64,000 nucleotides of DNA from Candidatus Bathyarchaeia archaeon (GCA_030019335.1 JASEET010000002.1:81256-145255); one strand, 5' to 3'; shown: positions 41,716 to 49,622, counted from the stretch's first letter. The notes: generated from the sequence alone by a model not told the origin. Translations and numbers: made by a program.

Positions 41716-42402
41716 ATGAGCGAGATGGATATTGAAGAAACGGAAACGGAATTTGAGTTAGAAGTGAAAGAGGAGTCGAGAACTGTTTATGCGGATAAGC
41801 TCGACTTGGATGTTGCAACTCTTTGTAACCGTGTCCAAACTGGGGACTTAGTTCTTCAGCCTGAATTTCAGCGAGAGTATGTCTGGGACGATACTAAGGC
41901 AAGCCGCTTCATAGAGTCCATCTTAATGCAGATTCCCACTCCAGTGATTTACCTAGCTGAGGATAAAGATGGCAGACGGCTAACGATAGATGGACATCAA
42001 AGGTTAAGATCTGTCTTCAGGTTTTGGAGCAATGATTTTCCATTAAGGAACCTAACGGTTTTCAAAGAATTGAACGGTAAGAAGTTCAAAGACCTAGATA
42101 AAAAGTATCAGAGAAGTCTATTAAATGGCGTTATTCGTTCAATATTAATCAGGCAGGAATCTGACGATGACGTAAAATTTGAATTATTCGAGAGGTTAAA
42201 CACGGGTTCAGTTCATCTTAACGCGCAAGAATTACGCAATTGCGTATACTTAGGCCCCTACAACGACCTCATTAAAGACCTCGCGAGTGACCGGGACTTC
42301 CTCTTTATATTGGGCCTTAAGACGCCTGACAAAAGGATGCGGGATAGAGAGCTCGTTTTAAGATTTCTCGGCTTTGGACACTGGCATGTATTTGGAGCCT
42401 AA
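41716..42402 (+). CDS. DUF262 (GmrS/ParB-like) protein, C-terminally short
   Basis: Residues 25-210 show the DUF262 nuclease/NTP-binding fold: LVLQPEFQREYVWDDTKASR, then IPTPVIYLAEDKDGRRLTI, IDGHQRLRS (the ParB-like motif), KFELFERLNTGSVHLNAQEL. In GmrSD-type systems this part binds NTP and modified DNA. The family normally has 100 or more further residues; here the frame ends at LGFGHWHVFGA. No GmrD (DUF1524, HNH) part follows. It may be a truncated defence gene. ATG at 41716 follows AGGTGAG. Confidence 0.75.
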   Translation: MSEMDIEETETEFELEVKEESRTVYADKLDLDVATLCNRVQTGDLVLQPEFQREYVWDDTKASRFIESILMQIPTPVIYLAEDKDGRRLTIDGHQRLRSVFRFWSNDFPLRNLTVFKELNGKKFKDLDKKYQRSLLNGVIRSILIRQESDDDVKFELFERLNTGSVHLNAQELRNCVYLGPYNDLIKDLASDRDFLFILGLKTPDKRMRDRELVLRFLGFGHWHVFGA

Positions 42403-42672
42403 TAAAGATAGAATGTTAAAAACAAGTTTTTCTGTAAAATCAGGAGAATCGCCATCACAAGAGAAGCCTTCATCAAACACGCTCACGCCCGCTTCATAAA
42501 AACCTTTTTCCCTGCATGCTGCTCGGAAAAGCACAAGCTTACCGAGAACAAATATTGAAAGCCAGCAAAGAAAAACTTGCATATTTAATAAAAATCTCGT
42601 TAAATAGAGAGCATGTTCTGAGGTTGAATATGTTTTGGGTTTGGGCGGGAGACAATACGTGATTTGCCGATG

Positions 42673-43008
42673 TTAATAGAAAGTCACAGTAACTTTTCTT
42701 GTTTTATAGCTGATAGTTATGCTTGAGGATTTGAGCATGCTCGCTCCGATCAAAGCGTCTGTTCCATCAGTCAATATTACTTCAGCTCGTCGTTTTAGAT
42801 CGTTTAATTCAACATTGCACGAGTAAACGGGAACTCTTTTTCTGGAGCCGTCGGCCAGCTCGACGTCATGGACATATTCAAGGATTAGCCCAATTTGAAC
42901 GGCAAGGGTTATAGGTATGCACAGGTCTCCGTTGAAGTCCGTGTCTACTATGGCTTCCAGTTCGATGGTTCCTCTTAAGCCTGCCACCTTAACTTTAACG
43001 CAATTCAT
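42673..43008 (-). CDS. Retropepsin-like clan AA aspartic protease homologue
   Basis: A 111-residue single-lobe aspartyl-protease fold. The active-site loop reads EAIVDTDFNGDLCIP, where DTG is usual, so the Gly is changed to Asp. The later hydrophobic-hydrophobic-Gly region is DALIGASML. The ATG lies within the flank of a transposon-like hairpin (ACGCAATTCAT read backwards gives ATGAATTGCGT). The real N-terminus may thus have been replaced. Often found with DUF5678-like genes; here none is directly adjacent. Activity doubtful. Confidence 0.65.
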   Translation of the reverse strand: MNCVKVKVAGLRGTIELEAIVDTDFNGDLCIPITLAVQIGLILEYVHDVELADGSRKRVPVYSCNVELNDLKRRAEVILTDGTDALIGASMLKSSSITISYKTRKVTVTFY

Positions 43009-43037
43009 CCACCGATTGAAATCGGTGGTCTTCTTGC
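42999..43037 (+). mobile_element. Solo transposon-like end with perfect hairpin (copy 2)
   Basis: CCACCGATT-GA-AATCGGTGG at 43009-43028, flanked by ACGCAATTCAT and TCTTCTTGC exactly as at 31200-31239. The left flank overlaps the first codons of the retropepsin-like gene. It may be the right end of the IS605-type element whose TnpB fragment lies at 41286. Confidence 0.5.
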
Positions 43038-43083
43038 CTAATGTTTATAAAGAAATCGTAAGAAGACCTCTGGTTAGCACACG

Positions 43084-43701
43084 CTACGTGGCTGAAGCCA
43101 GCAGCTTTCTCAGCGAGTTCATGTAAACTTTAGTTATTTTGGGCTGTATATTATACTGCTTTAGAATTTGGGTTACGTTTTCTAGATTTTCTATAGGGAT
43201 CATGAAGCATCCGTTGCCGAGTTTTATTCCTCCGCCTTGTTGAACCATGCCTTTTCTATATTGTTTTCCGAACAGGTGGTAGATCACTTTCATTTTCTCG
43301 TTTTGTGAAAGCCTGTTTAGTTTGTATTTCACTATTGCCATTTGCCTTAGGTTTTGTGAGAAAGCCGGGGCTTTAAATGGATGGCGTAAGTAGAGGAGGG
43401 TCCCCTGTTCAAGAATGTTTCGTCTAAAGGTTGGCTCTGTTTTTTCCATGAATTCTTTTATGCTTCTTGTTAAGACTTGCGTGAAAAGGCCTAGTTTTGC
43501 AACGTTTTCGAAGAGTGTTCTGCGATTTTCCCACATGGTTTCTTCATGTTGGAAGATAACTAGCAGGTCATAATCCGAGTATTTGTCGTAGTTTCCTCTC
43601 GCCCTGCTGCCAAACAGAATTATGGCTACCACGCCTTCAACGCATGCTATGACTTCAACTAGTTTACTTAAGTTTGATTCCAGTTCGCTTTTCAATTTCA
43701 T
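43084..43701 (-). CDS. MNT-type nucleotidyltransferase (second HEPN/MNT pair)
   Basis: The catalytic motif is AIILFGSRARGNYDKYSDYD near 27-46, the GS...DxD pattern of minimal nucleotidyltransferases. The protein is longer than usual, 205 residues. It has a helical C-terminal part with KYKLNRLSQNEKMKVIYHLF and a last domain around IPIENLENVTQILKQY. It overlaps the upstream HEPN gene by 38 bases. Likely the antitoxin, modifying its HEPN partner, but the order (HEPN first) is opposite to the pair at 25.5 kb. Confidence 0.8.
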   Translation of the reverse strand: MKLKSELESNLSKLVEVIACVEGVVAIILFGSRARGNYDKYSDYDLLVIFQHEETMWENRRTLFENVAKLGLFTQVLTRSIKEFMEKTEPTFRRNILEQGTLLYLRHPFKAPAFSQNLRQMAIVKYKLNRLSQNEKMKVIYHLFGKQYRKGMVQQGGGIKLGNGCFMIPIENLENVTQILKQYNIQPKITKVYMNSLRKLLASAT

Positions 43702-44032
43702 AAAGAATTCTCTCCATGGCTCCTACAGCCTCTTTTGCTCGTCTTCCATCAATTCCATCGTAGCCTAGATCGCCGTAAGCGCTCCAAATAATGTCAATGT
43801 CTGCTGCAATCTCCGGAAAGTTTTTCTTAGCCCATTTCACCCTTTGCGCATGGGCACTTCTGGGGTTCAGATGGAAATGTTTTCCTTCCGCTGCGGCAGA
43901 TGCTTCAATAGCTTGTTCAACAGCCTTAATGGTTAAATCGCCAACTACTGTGTATCTGCCCTTCTTGAATTCGTCTAAAGCAGCAGCTCTCTTTTCCCTT
44001 GCTAACCATGAATGGTGAGCTTCGTCACCCAT
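43664..44032 (-). CDS. HEPN-domain protein (second pair)
   Basis: A 122-residue all-helical protein. FKKGRYTVVGDLTIKAVEQA and IEASAAAEGKHFH are the HEPN helices 1-2 pattern, and NPRSAHAQRVKWAKK holds an Arg..His pair (R-SA-H) at the expected place. The C-terminal helix is EAVGAMERILYEIEKRTG. It overlaps the nucleotidyltransferase gene, which supports a two-gene toxin-antitoxin unit. AT-rich DNA with TTATTATAAACC lies upstream as promoter. Confidence 0.72.
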   Translation of the reverse strand: MGDEAHHSWLAREKRAAALDEFKKGRYTVVGDLTIKAVEQAIEASAAAEGKHFHLNPRSAHAQRVKWAKKNFPEIAADIDIIWSAYGDLGYDGIDGRRAKEAVGAMERILYEIEKRTGIKLK

Positions 44033-44237
44033 AGTTTACCCTTTCTTATAATAAGAAAAAACCTTATTATAAACCTATCGTAGACTTAAACGTTTATACA
44101 TACACGATATTATTCCTCACTAGGGCATCCAGATTTTAACTTTGTCGGCGGGAAGTCCCCTTGCGAAAGGGTGGGGTAGTTCACATTCTTCGCTTGGGTT
44201 GAGATTCTGTAAATGGTTAAATAGTGTTCCGCATAAC

Positions 44238-44474
44238 ATGTACACGGTGATCTCATTGGGCGTAGAATCAAGGAAATGGATTAACGAAAATCTGCCCAAA
44301 CTTAGATTGAAATACCCAAACAAAACGATAATCGTTTGTAATAACAGGGTTATTAAAGTATTCGACGGAATAATAGATCCAATCCAACTGAATGAAGTGG
44401 CCAGGCAAATATGCGAAGGTAAAGATTGGAGCTACACCTTCGTATCAGAGGAAGAAGAAGAGTACATTCTATGA
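44238..44474 (+). CDS. DUF5678-like small protein paired with a retropepsin-like gene
   Basis: Seventy-eight residues: SRKWINENLPKLRLKYPNKT, then IIVCNNRVIKVFDG and EVARQICEGKDWSYTFVSEE. It has the plan of DUF5678 proteins (helix, beta-hairpin, helix, strand). The ATG at 44238 begins the recognisable part; a longer frame upstream is not needed. The next gene starts inside its stop (ATGA), so the two are translated together. Function unknown. Confidence 0.65.
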   Translation: MYTVISLGVESRKWINENLPKLRLKYPNKTIIVCNNRVIKVFDGIIDPIQLNEVARQICEGKDWSYTFVSEEEEEYIL

Positions 44475-44872
44475 TACTCATAGACATCGAAATCTACAAC
44501 CATTCCAAAAAACGCTACGAACTTTTTGAAGCCATCGTAGATACAGGAGCAACATTCTGTGCCATAGCCAAACATATAGCTGACGAAACAGGAATACCCT
44601 TCCACGAATCAACACACCTGTGGCAAGTAAACGGTCCCTTAACCTTAACAAAAACCAAACTAAAAATCAGGTACAGAGAAACTGAGCATCAACTAGATGG
44701 TGTCATAGTCAACATATCCCAAAATTACTTGCGCTCAGCAACCCAAGATGAAAAATGCAAAAGACCCCTCACGCCACATCCGTTGTCAAGCCGCATAATC
44801 GTCGGCAAAAACTTCTTAGAAAAGCTTAGCCAAAAAGAGAAAAAAGAAATTCTATCATATCTAATCCTCTAA
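44471..44872 (+). CDS. Retropepsin-like aspartic protease homologue
   Basis: A 133-residue single-lobe aspartyl-protease fold. FEAIVDTGATFCAIAKHIAD near 20-39 contains an intact DTGA active-site loop, unlike the gene at 42673. The end IIVGKNFLEKL replaces the usual LLG-D region. As a dimer it could cleave proteins. It overlaps the DUF5678-like gene by four bases, a strict pair. No other partner. An enzyme with unknown target is the best call. Confidence 0.72.
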   Translation: MILIDIEIYNHSKKRYELFEAIVDTGATFCAIAKHIADETGIPFHESTHLWQVNGPLTLTKTKLKIRYRETEHQLDGVIVNISQNYLRSATQDEKCKRPLTPHPLSSRIIVGKNFLEKLSQKEKKEILSYLIL

Positions 44873-45114
44873 CATTTCCATTCTAGTTTGAACGGGACTT
44901 AAATTAATTCCTTAACCGAAGATTTGACGACATAGTTCAAACAAACTTTTCCATAAGCTATCCAGGCATTGTCAACAAACACCCAAATTCTTTTAAAGTC
45001 AAGTTTGTTCGGGCAATATAGCTTAAAAGCTTTTGTTTAAATTCTTCGCTTGAACCGTGTTTCAACAAAACTATTTAAACTTGCACGAGTATTTTCCGTT
45101 TTTGGTGTAGTTTA

Positions 45115-45288
45115 TGGAAGCTGAAGAAGTTTGCTGGCAAGTGGATAGCCGTGAAAGACGGACGAGTTGTGGCTGTTTCAGATAGCCACGACGTGATAAT
45201 GAAGGAAATCAAGCAGAAAGGCTTAGACGACATTTACGTTTTCTACTCTCCAACCGAAAAAGAGAAAAGATATAAGTTTCTATTTTAG
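45115..45288 (+). pseudogene. DUF5678-like protein without a proper start
   Basis: The frame reads KLKKFAGKWIAVKDGRVVAV, SDSHDVIMKEIKQKGLDDIY and a tail ending RYKFLF, a typical DUF5678 sequence. No ATG, GTG or TTG lies in frame; an ATG at 45114 is one base out of frame. One base change or error would repair it. A TATA-like TATTTAAAC lies about 40 bases upstream, so the gene was or is expressed. It stands alone. Confidence 0.55.
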
Positions 45289-45447
45289 GTAAAACAATGA
45301 AAATTCAGGCAAGGAAACTTTTGGTTAGAGGTAAGATCGACTGGTAAAAAAATAGCGTTCTCGAAAAATGCTCCAGAACGGAATTCGATGTGTATTTGTG
45401 TAGAGGGAACAAAAGCTTTATGAAAAATTCACGGGCTTGATGCTGGG

Positions 45448-45879
45448 TTATATTTCATCTGGAAATATGAGTGGGTCAGTTAGCCTATTGTTGCTTATGA
45501 ATTTTTTGAGTTCAACGTCGAGTGTTAGCAGTTTAAGGTTAAGATGAGTTGAGCTTGCGTAGAGTATGTTGTCTACCATGTCTTTATGTCCCAACATGTG
45601 CGACCTTAAAGCATCATTGAAGATATCAGAGCTTTCATCTATCCTCACATATTTTCTGCTTTCTATGACGCTCCTCAAGCCATGCCTAAAGCGTTCGACG
45701 TCGAAATCTACGCCCCGCGATAACCTCGCTACTATCCATAATGATTCAAGAATACTGAAGCAAGAGTAACATACTTCAGCTTTAATTTCGGCCAGCTTCT
45801 TGAGGCCCTTTAAGACTTCTTCGCCGGTGTCAACTCCCAGCGTGGGAAGTATGAAGGACGTGTCAAGCAGAACCTTCAA
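45448..45879 (-). CDS. vapC: PIN-domain ribonuclease, VapC-type toxin
   Basis: PIN fold of 143 residues. LKVLLDTSFILPTLG starts with the first catalytic Asp; the second acidic site is ILESLW, and GHKDMVDNILYASS with LLTLDVELKKF closes the site. It cuts RNA when free. TTG at 45879 places the start just at the conserved strand and overlaps the antitoxin gene by 17 bases; an upstream ATG at 45903 is possible. Confidence 0.85.
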   Translation of the reverse strand: MKVLLDTSFILPTLGVDTGEEVLKGLKKLAEIKAEVCYSCFSILESLWIVARLSRGVDFDVERFRHGLRSVIESRKYVRIDESSDIFNDALRSHMLGHKDMVDNILYASSTHLNLKLLTLDVELKKFISNNRLTDPLIFPDEI

Positions 45880-46117
45880 TGTGCCTCGCTTGCTCTTCAA
45901 CACTTATCGCCTCAGCTTGCTCCGGCATTATAGACGCAAACTTTTTACCTGAAAGAGCCAGTTGAATCGGATCCTTCAGGCTTTCCAACATAAGAACGTT
46001 CCCCATCACTTTTAACAAAACCCTTTCACCTTCTTTGAGACCCAGAGCTTCAACTATTACCTTAGGCAGATAAACCGTGAACTTTCTCCCGATTTTAGTC
46101 TCCATGACCAGACTCAT
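45863..46117 (-). CDS. vapB: AbrB-type antitoxin, VapB
   Basis: The 84 residues start with the AbrB/SpoVT swapped-hairpin domain: TKIGRKFTVYLPKVIVEALG and LKEGERVLLKVMGNVLMLE. The C-terminal tail (PEQAEAISVEEQARHIE) is the toxin-binding part. It lies directly upstream of the PIN gene with an overlap. Binds its own promoter, by family analogy. Confidence 0.85.
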   Translation of the reverse strand: MSLVMETKIGRKFTVYLPKVIVEALGLKEGERVLLKVMGNVLMLESLKDPIQLALSGKKFASIMPEQAEAISVEEQARHIEGSA

Positions 46118-46368
46118 TACATCTCGCCAGAATTATGTTACTTAATCAGACTTAAATATCTACCGCATGATATGTTAATTAACACTCTGAAATACATTTG
46201 CTACTGAAACATCATTACTAACAGAAAATTTCGAACGAAACAGAAAAAAGCAATAGAGAATATGATTGTCGCAGAAGGCGACTAACAGCAGAAGAATGCT
46301 CAAAAATATTAGAAGAACTCAAATAGTTGGTTTTTCCTAAAAATAAAGACTAGATGAGTTTATTTTGG

Positions 46369-46522
46369 TCGGGCGGGCAGGATTTGAACCTGCGACACTC
46401 CGGTCTCTGCATGTACGCTTGGTAGGCTGAGCGACACCCACCAAGGGTAGGCGTCTACAGCGTCTCCGCCAGCCAGTTCTGCTAGCAGGCTCGGAAGCTC
46501 TACCAAGCTGAGCTACCGCCCG
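46369..46522 (-). tRNA. tRNA-Tyr (GTA anticodon) with two introns
   Basis: The 154-base gene folds only if two introns are removed. The acceptor CGGGCGG/CCGCCCG has C1:G72, the archaeal tyrosine identity pair, with discriminator A. The D stem is GCTC/GAGC. Removing about 30 bases after TCCG and about 50 bases after the loop CTGTAGA gives a perfect anticodon stem TCCGG/CCGGA with anticodon GTA. The T arm is GCAGG-TTCAAAT-CCTGC. The exons sum to 74 bases. The second intron is at the canonical 37/38 site; the first lies in the stem near 30/31, a non-canonical site. Confidence 0.85.
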
Positions 46523-46640
46523 TTGCCCGACCAAAAATTCTAAGATAAGAAATTCGGATTTATGTGTTTCGTATCAGTTATTCACATCTAACGGTTGTTC
46601 AAATATAATTGTAATAATTTAAATAGAATATGGTTAGCAT

Positions 46641-46760
46641 TCATCGGATTTTCTTATATACCCGCATCCAAAGTGCGCCCCAAATCATCATGAAGGCTAT
46701 TATAATCCAAAAAAGCAGTATCAACATTTGAACGGCATCTGAAACTATTTCTTCAAACAT
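46641..46760 (-). CDS. Single-helix membrane microprotein, 39 residues
   Basis: The frame starts MFEEIVSDAVQMLILLFWII, goes on IAFMMIWGALWM and ends RVYKKIR: a short acidic front, one membrane helix and a basic end, so a likely N-out or N-in anchor peptide. It is in the space between two tRNA genes. A weak TTGGT is the only ribosome-site candidate. No family is known. Its protein-like charge pattern is the only support. Confidence 0.45.
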   Translation of the reverse strand: MFEEIVSDAVQMLILLFWIIIAFMMIWGALWMRVYKKIR

Positions 46761-47019
46761 TGTTTACCAAGAACATTCTTTGTTTCCTGCTCTAAAAGTG
46801 AAGTTTCCAAAATTGAAATGCCCTTCAGACAAGGCATATTTTCAAAAATGACATATACCGATGCAAACAGCAAGCGTTTTATAAAATTAAATTTTATACA
46901 ATTTTAGGCCTAAGCGGGAAAGGAGAAGGTTTCCATCACCTCGATTTTAAGAAAATTCAAAGTTTCTCTTCAAAAGATTCCATTACATAGTCATCAAGCG
47001 TATAGTCCTATAGTTTTGG

Positions 47020-47115
47020 CGGGCCCGCCGGGAATTGAACCCGGGACCCCCGGGTTTCTGTGCAATGTTTGTTGCTTAAAAGCCCGGTGCTCTATCCTTA
47101 CTGAGCTACGGGCCC
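47020..47115 (-). tRNA. tRNA-Lys (TTT anticodon) with one intron
   Basis: A 96-base gene. The acceptor is GGGCCCG/CGGGCCC with G discriminator, the D stem GCTC/GAGC, the anticodon stem CCGGG/CCCGG with loop CTTTTAA after removing a 21-base intron at 37/38, and the T arm CCGGG-TTCAATT-CCCGG. The exons sum to 75 bases. No CCA is encoded. Confidence 0.93.
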
Positions 47116-47603
47116 TTTGGGCTTTTTCTTTCGCTTTTAGAAGTTTGGGAAGGTGCTTTTTAGTATTTCGATTATTCGTGGTCTTGTTAAAAAGTTTTAA
47201 GGGTAGACTGGACTTTTAGAATGTTTGTTATGAAGTTTTTGATTTTACTGTTTGCACTTGGTAGTGTTTCTATTTTTTGTCTTTTTCTGTGAGTTTGTAG
47301 AGTCCGTTTCTTTTCTAATGAATATAGAAACAAGTGAAGACTGTGCCTGAATTTATGAGGAGGTGGAATTTGCTGTGGATAAATGAGGCATGGAGTTCAT
47401 GTTAGAAATCTTAGAAGCTTTTACAGTTGATGAGAAATGTTGCAATTTTCAGTGTTATGGAAAGTTAAGGAAGCGTTTCGTTTTTAAAGCTTAATTTTTC
47501 ATTTAACGGATGAAAGCGGTTGTTTTGAACAGTTAGCGATATATCTACATGTTAATAAAGGTTATTTCTTTCTTTTACGCCTAGAATTCTAGTGGTGTGA
47601 AAA
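47116..47603. other. Gene-free stretch
   Basis: T-rich DNA between tRNA-Lys and the coiled-coil gene. The longest starts give 24 codons or fewer. A GAGGAGGTGG sequence at about 47359-47368 looks like a ribosome site, but only a few codons follow. No RNA gene was recognised. The right end holds the promoter of the next gene. Confidence 0.4.
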
Positions 47604-48269
47604 TTGATTTCGTGGAAGCCCTTTTTTGAAAGGTTAAGCGAAGAATATGAGATGGCGAAGAAAAAGAAGCAAGCTTTAGACAATTTACTGAACACCGGCA
47701 GAATTTCTCAGTCCACATATGAACTGTTCAACAAGGAGATAGACGAGGCTATTGCAGAAATCGAAAGGCAGCAGAAGGCTTTGCTGGAGAAAATGGATTC
47801 CAAAATGGGAGAGCTTGAAGAACGGGTTAAGACGATGGAGATGCTTCTTGCAAACTTTGAAATTCAGCATGTAACTGGCGAAGTAGATGAGGAGGTTTAT
47901 AAACGTGAAATCGGCCTTTTGTCCATGGGGCTTGAAAACGCAAGACAGGAGCTAGACGCGGTTAGGGAAGCTGTGAACCAGCTTTCAAGCAGCATACAAA
48001 TTCCAACAACCGAGGTAGTTGTACAGCAAGAAATGGAACCGCAACCACCAGAAAACGTTGAAGCCTCCCAGCCAGAAGTTGAAATTGTGGAAGAGCCAGT
48101 TTCAGATGTGGAAGAAAAATTGCCGGAACCTCCAGCAGAACCTGTAGAAGTCAGCGAAACGGATTCCTTTCAGACTCCGCAAGAAAATCCGCAAGAAACA
48201 TGGCAAGGCACGGAGGAATCGCAGTCGACGGAGACGGAAGCTGAGGACGAAGAAAAACAAGAAGCGTAA
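47604..48269 (+). CDS. Coiled-coil protein with acidic C-terminal tail, CdvA-like at best
   Basis: The 221 residues start SWKPFFERLSEEYEMAKKKK and form a long coiled coil to about 135 (IAEIERQQKALLEKMDSKMG). A Pro/Glu-rich, strongly acidic tail follows to the end (EPPAEPVEVSETDSF...). The first 130 residues recall archaeal proteins labelled CdvA-like, which belong to ESCRT-type division, but the PRC-barrel of true CdvA is absent. I therefore keep the call general. ATT may precede the start; ATG-type start is not strict: the frame opens with TTG or ATT-like codons near 47604. Confidence 0.55.
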   Translation: MISWKPFFERLSEEYEMAKKKKQALDNLLNTGRISQSTYELFNKEIDEAIAEIERQQKALLEKMDSKMGELEERVKTMEMLLANFEIQHVTGEVDEEVYKREIGLLSMGLENARQELDAVREAVNQLSSSIQIPTTEVVVQQEMEPQPPENVEASQPEVEIVEEPVSDVEEKLPEPPAEPVEVSETDSFQTPQENPQETWQGTEESQSTETEAEDEEKQEA

Positions 48270-48360
48270 CAAACAAAGAGCAGCCACCTTCCCTTTTTCT
48301 ATTTAACAAACTCGAATGCGCAGAGTTTTATATGGTTAGTATTCGTTATCTTGTCTGAGA

Positions 48361-49443
48361 GTGCCATGGTTGTCTCAGAAGGTGATAATGACTTTTCATG
48401 AAAAGTTTAGGCAGTATGATTTAGGTGAAGGGCATCCTTTTAGGGGAGACAGGTATGTAAATGCTATGAGATTTTTTGAAAGCCAAGGCTTGTTTAATCT
48501 TTCTGAAATCGTTCTTGTTGAACCACAGCCAGCATCGAAGGAAGACCTGTTAAGGGTTCATGATGAAGGTTATGTTGATTTGATTTTTCGTTTGGCAGAG
48601 GAAAGTAAGCCATATGACATTGAAACACCTGTTTCTCCAGAAATTCTTGAGGCGGCATTGCTCATTGTTGGCGGTGCAGTCGAATGCGGCAAAGCTGTTT
48701 ATGAGGGAAAGGTGAAGCGTGCAGTCTCTTTAGGCGGTGGTTATCATCATGCTGGAAGAAACTACGGTGGTGGATTCTGTTTATTCAACGACGTAGCCGT
48801 TTTAGTTGAATATTTAAGGACCATATACGATGTGAAACGAATCTTAATATTGGATTATGATGTTCATTTTGGAAACGGCACAAGCAACATTTACTACCGA
48901 GACCCCCATGTGCTGTACATTTCTTTGCATCAAGACCCCCGCACAATTTATCCGGGAACAGGGTTTGCTTGGCAAATTGGAGAACATGAAGGAGAAGGCT
49001 ACAATGTTAATGTGCCTCTGCCACCTGGAACAAGCGACAGCACATATCTTTACGCCTTAAACGAGGTTTTTGTTCCTTTGGCTGAAGAGTTTAAGCCTGA
49101 AATCATTATTGCAAATGGTGGAAGCGACCCGCACTTTGCAGATATGCTTGGAAATTTGAGGCTAACTGTTAAAGGTTTTTTTGGCTTGTCCCGTGTGATT
49201 AGGGAGACCGCTGACAAGGTTTGCGATGGAAAATTTGTTCTAATGCCCGGAAGCGGATATAATCCCTCGGTTTTGCCGCCTTGTTGGTATGCGCTTGTTG
49301 CTGGGGTGGTTGGTTTAGAGGATATCAGCGTTAAAGACCCGTATAACCCGCCGGAGGAGCCGCCTCAATGTCGTAAAATGGTTGAAAATACAATTAAAGA
49401 GTTGAAAAGATTGTTGAAAAAAGAGTGGGTGTGTTTCAGATAG
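48361..49443 (+). CDS. Histone deacetylase/AcuC family deacetylase
   Basis: A zinc-dependent deacetylase of the arginase-deacetylase fold, 360 residues. The charge-relay His pair is in LGGGYHHAGRNYGGGFC and the zinc Asp and His are in ILDYDVHFGNGTSN, where Phe replaces the usual second His. The third zinc Asp is in NGGSDPHFADMLGNL. The catalytic Tyr region is likely MPGSGYNPS. Substrates may be acetylated chromatin proteins, polyamines or acetoin-pathway compounds; this cannot be told. The start ATG may lie nine codons on (MTFHEKF). A single gene with its own promoter. Confidence 0.88.
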   Translation: MPWLSQKVIMTFHEKFRQYDLGEGHPFRGDRYVNAMRFFESQGLFNLSEIVLVEPQPASKEDLLRVHDEGYVDLIFRLAEESKPYDIETPVSPEILEAALLIVGGAVECGKAVYEGKVKRAVSLGGGYHHAGRNYGGGFCLFNDVAVLVEYLRTIYDVKRILILDYDVHFGNGTSNIYYRDPHVLYISLHQDPRTIYPGTGFAWQIGEHEGEGYNVNVPLPPGTSDSTYLYALNEVFVPLAEEFKPEIIIANGGSDPHFADMLGNLRLTVKGFFGLSRVIRETADKVCDGKFVLMPGSGYNPSVLPPCWYALVAGVVGLEDISVKDPYNPPEEPPQCRKMVENTIKELKRLLKKEWVCFR

Positions 49444-49622
49444 ATGGAACTGGACTAAACCTCAGCCTAATGCTGCAGCTAGGCAGACTTAAGGCTAACA
49501 GCTTTAACTGGACATGTTAGGCTTCAGTTGACTGAGACGTATGAAATAGGTAAAGATAATCAAATCTGAAGTTTAATCAATGTTTAAATAAGCTGTCTCA
49601 TTAATTTTTATTGTAACCCTAA

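Noticed and set aside
42358..42582. A 74-codon minus frame between the DUF262 and retropepsin-like genes
   Set aside because: It overlaps the DUF262 end, has no ribosome site and matches no family. A stretch near its end looks somewhat protein-like but not enough to call.
46199..46326. A short plus-strand frame ending RRLTAEECSKILEELK
   Set aside because: It has a protein-like tail but no start codon and only about 35 codons. It could be a gene remnant, but the support is too thin to list.
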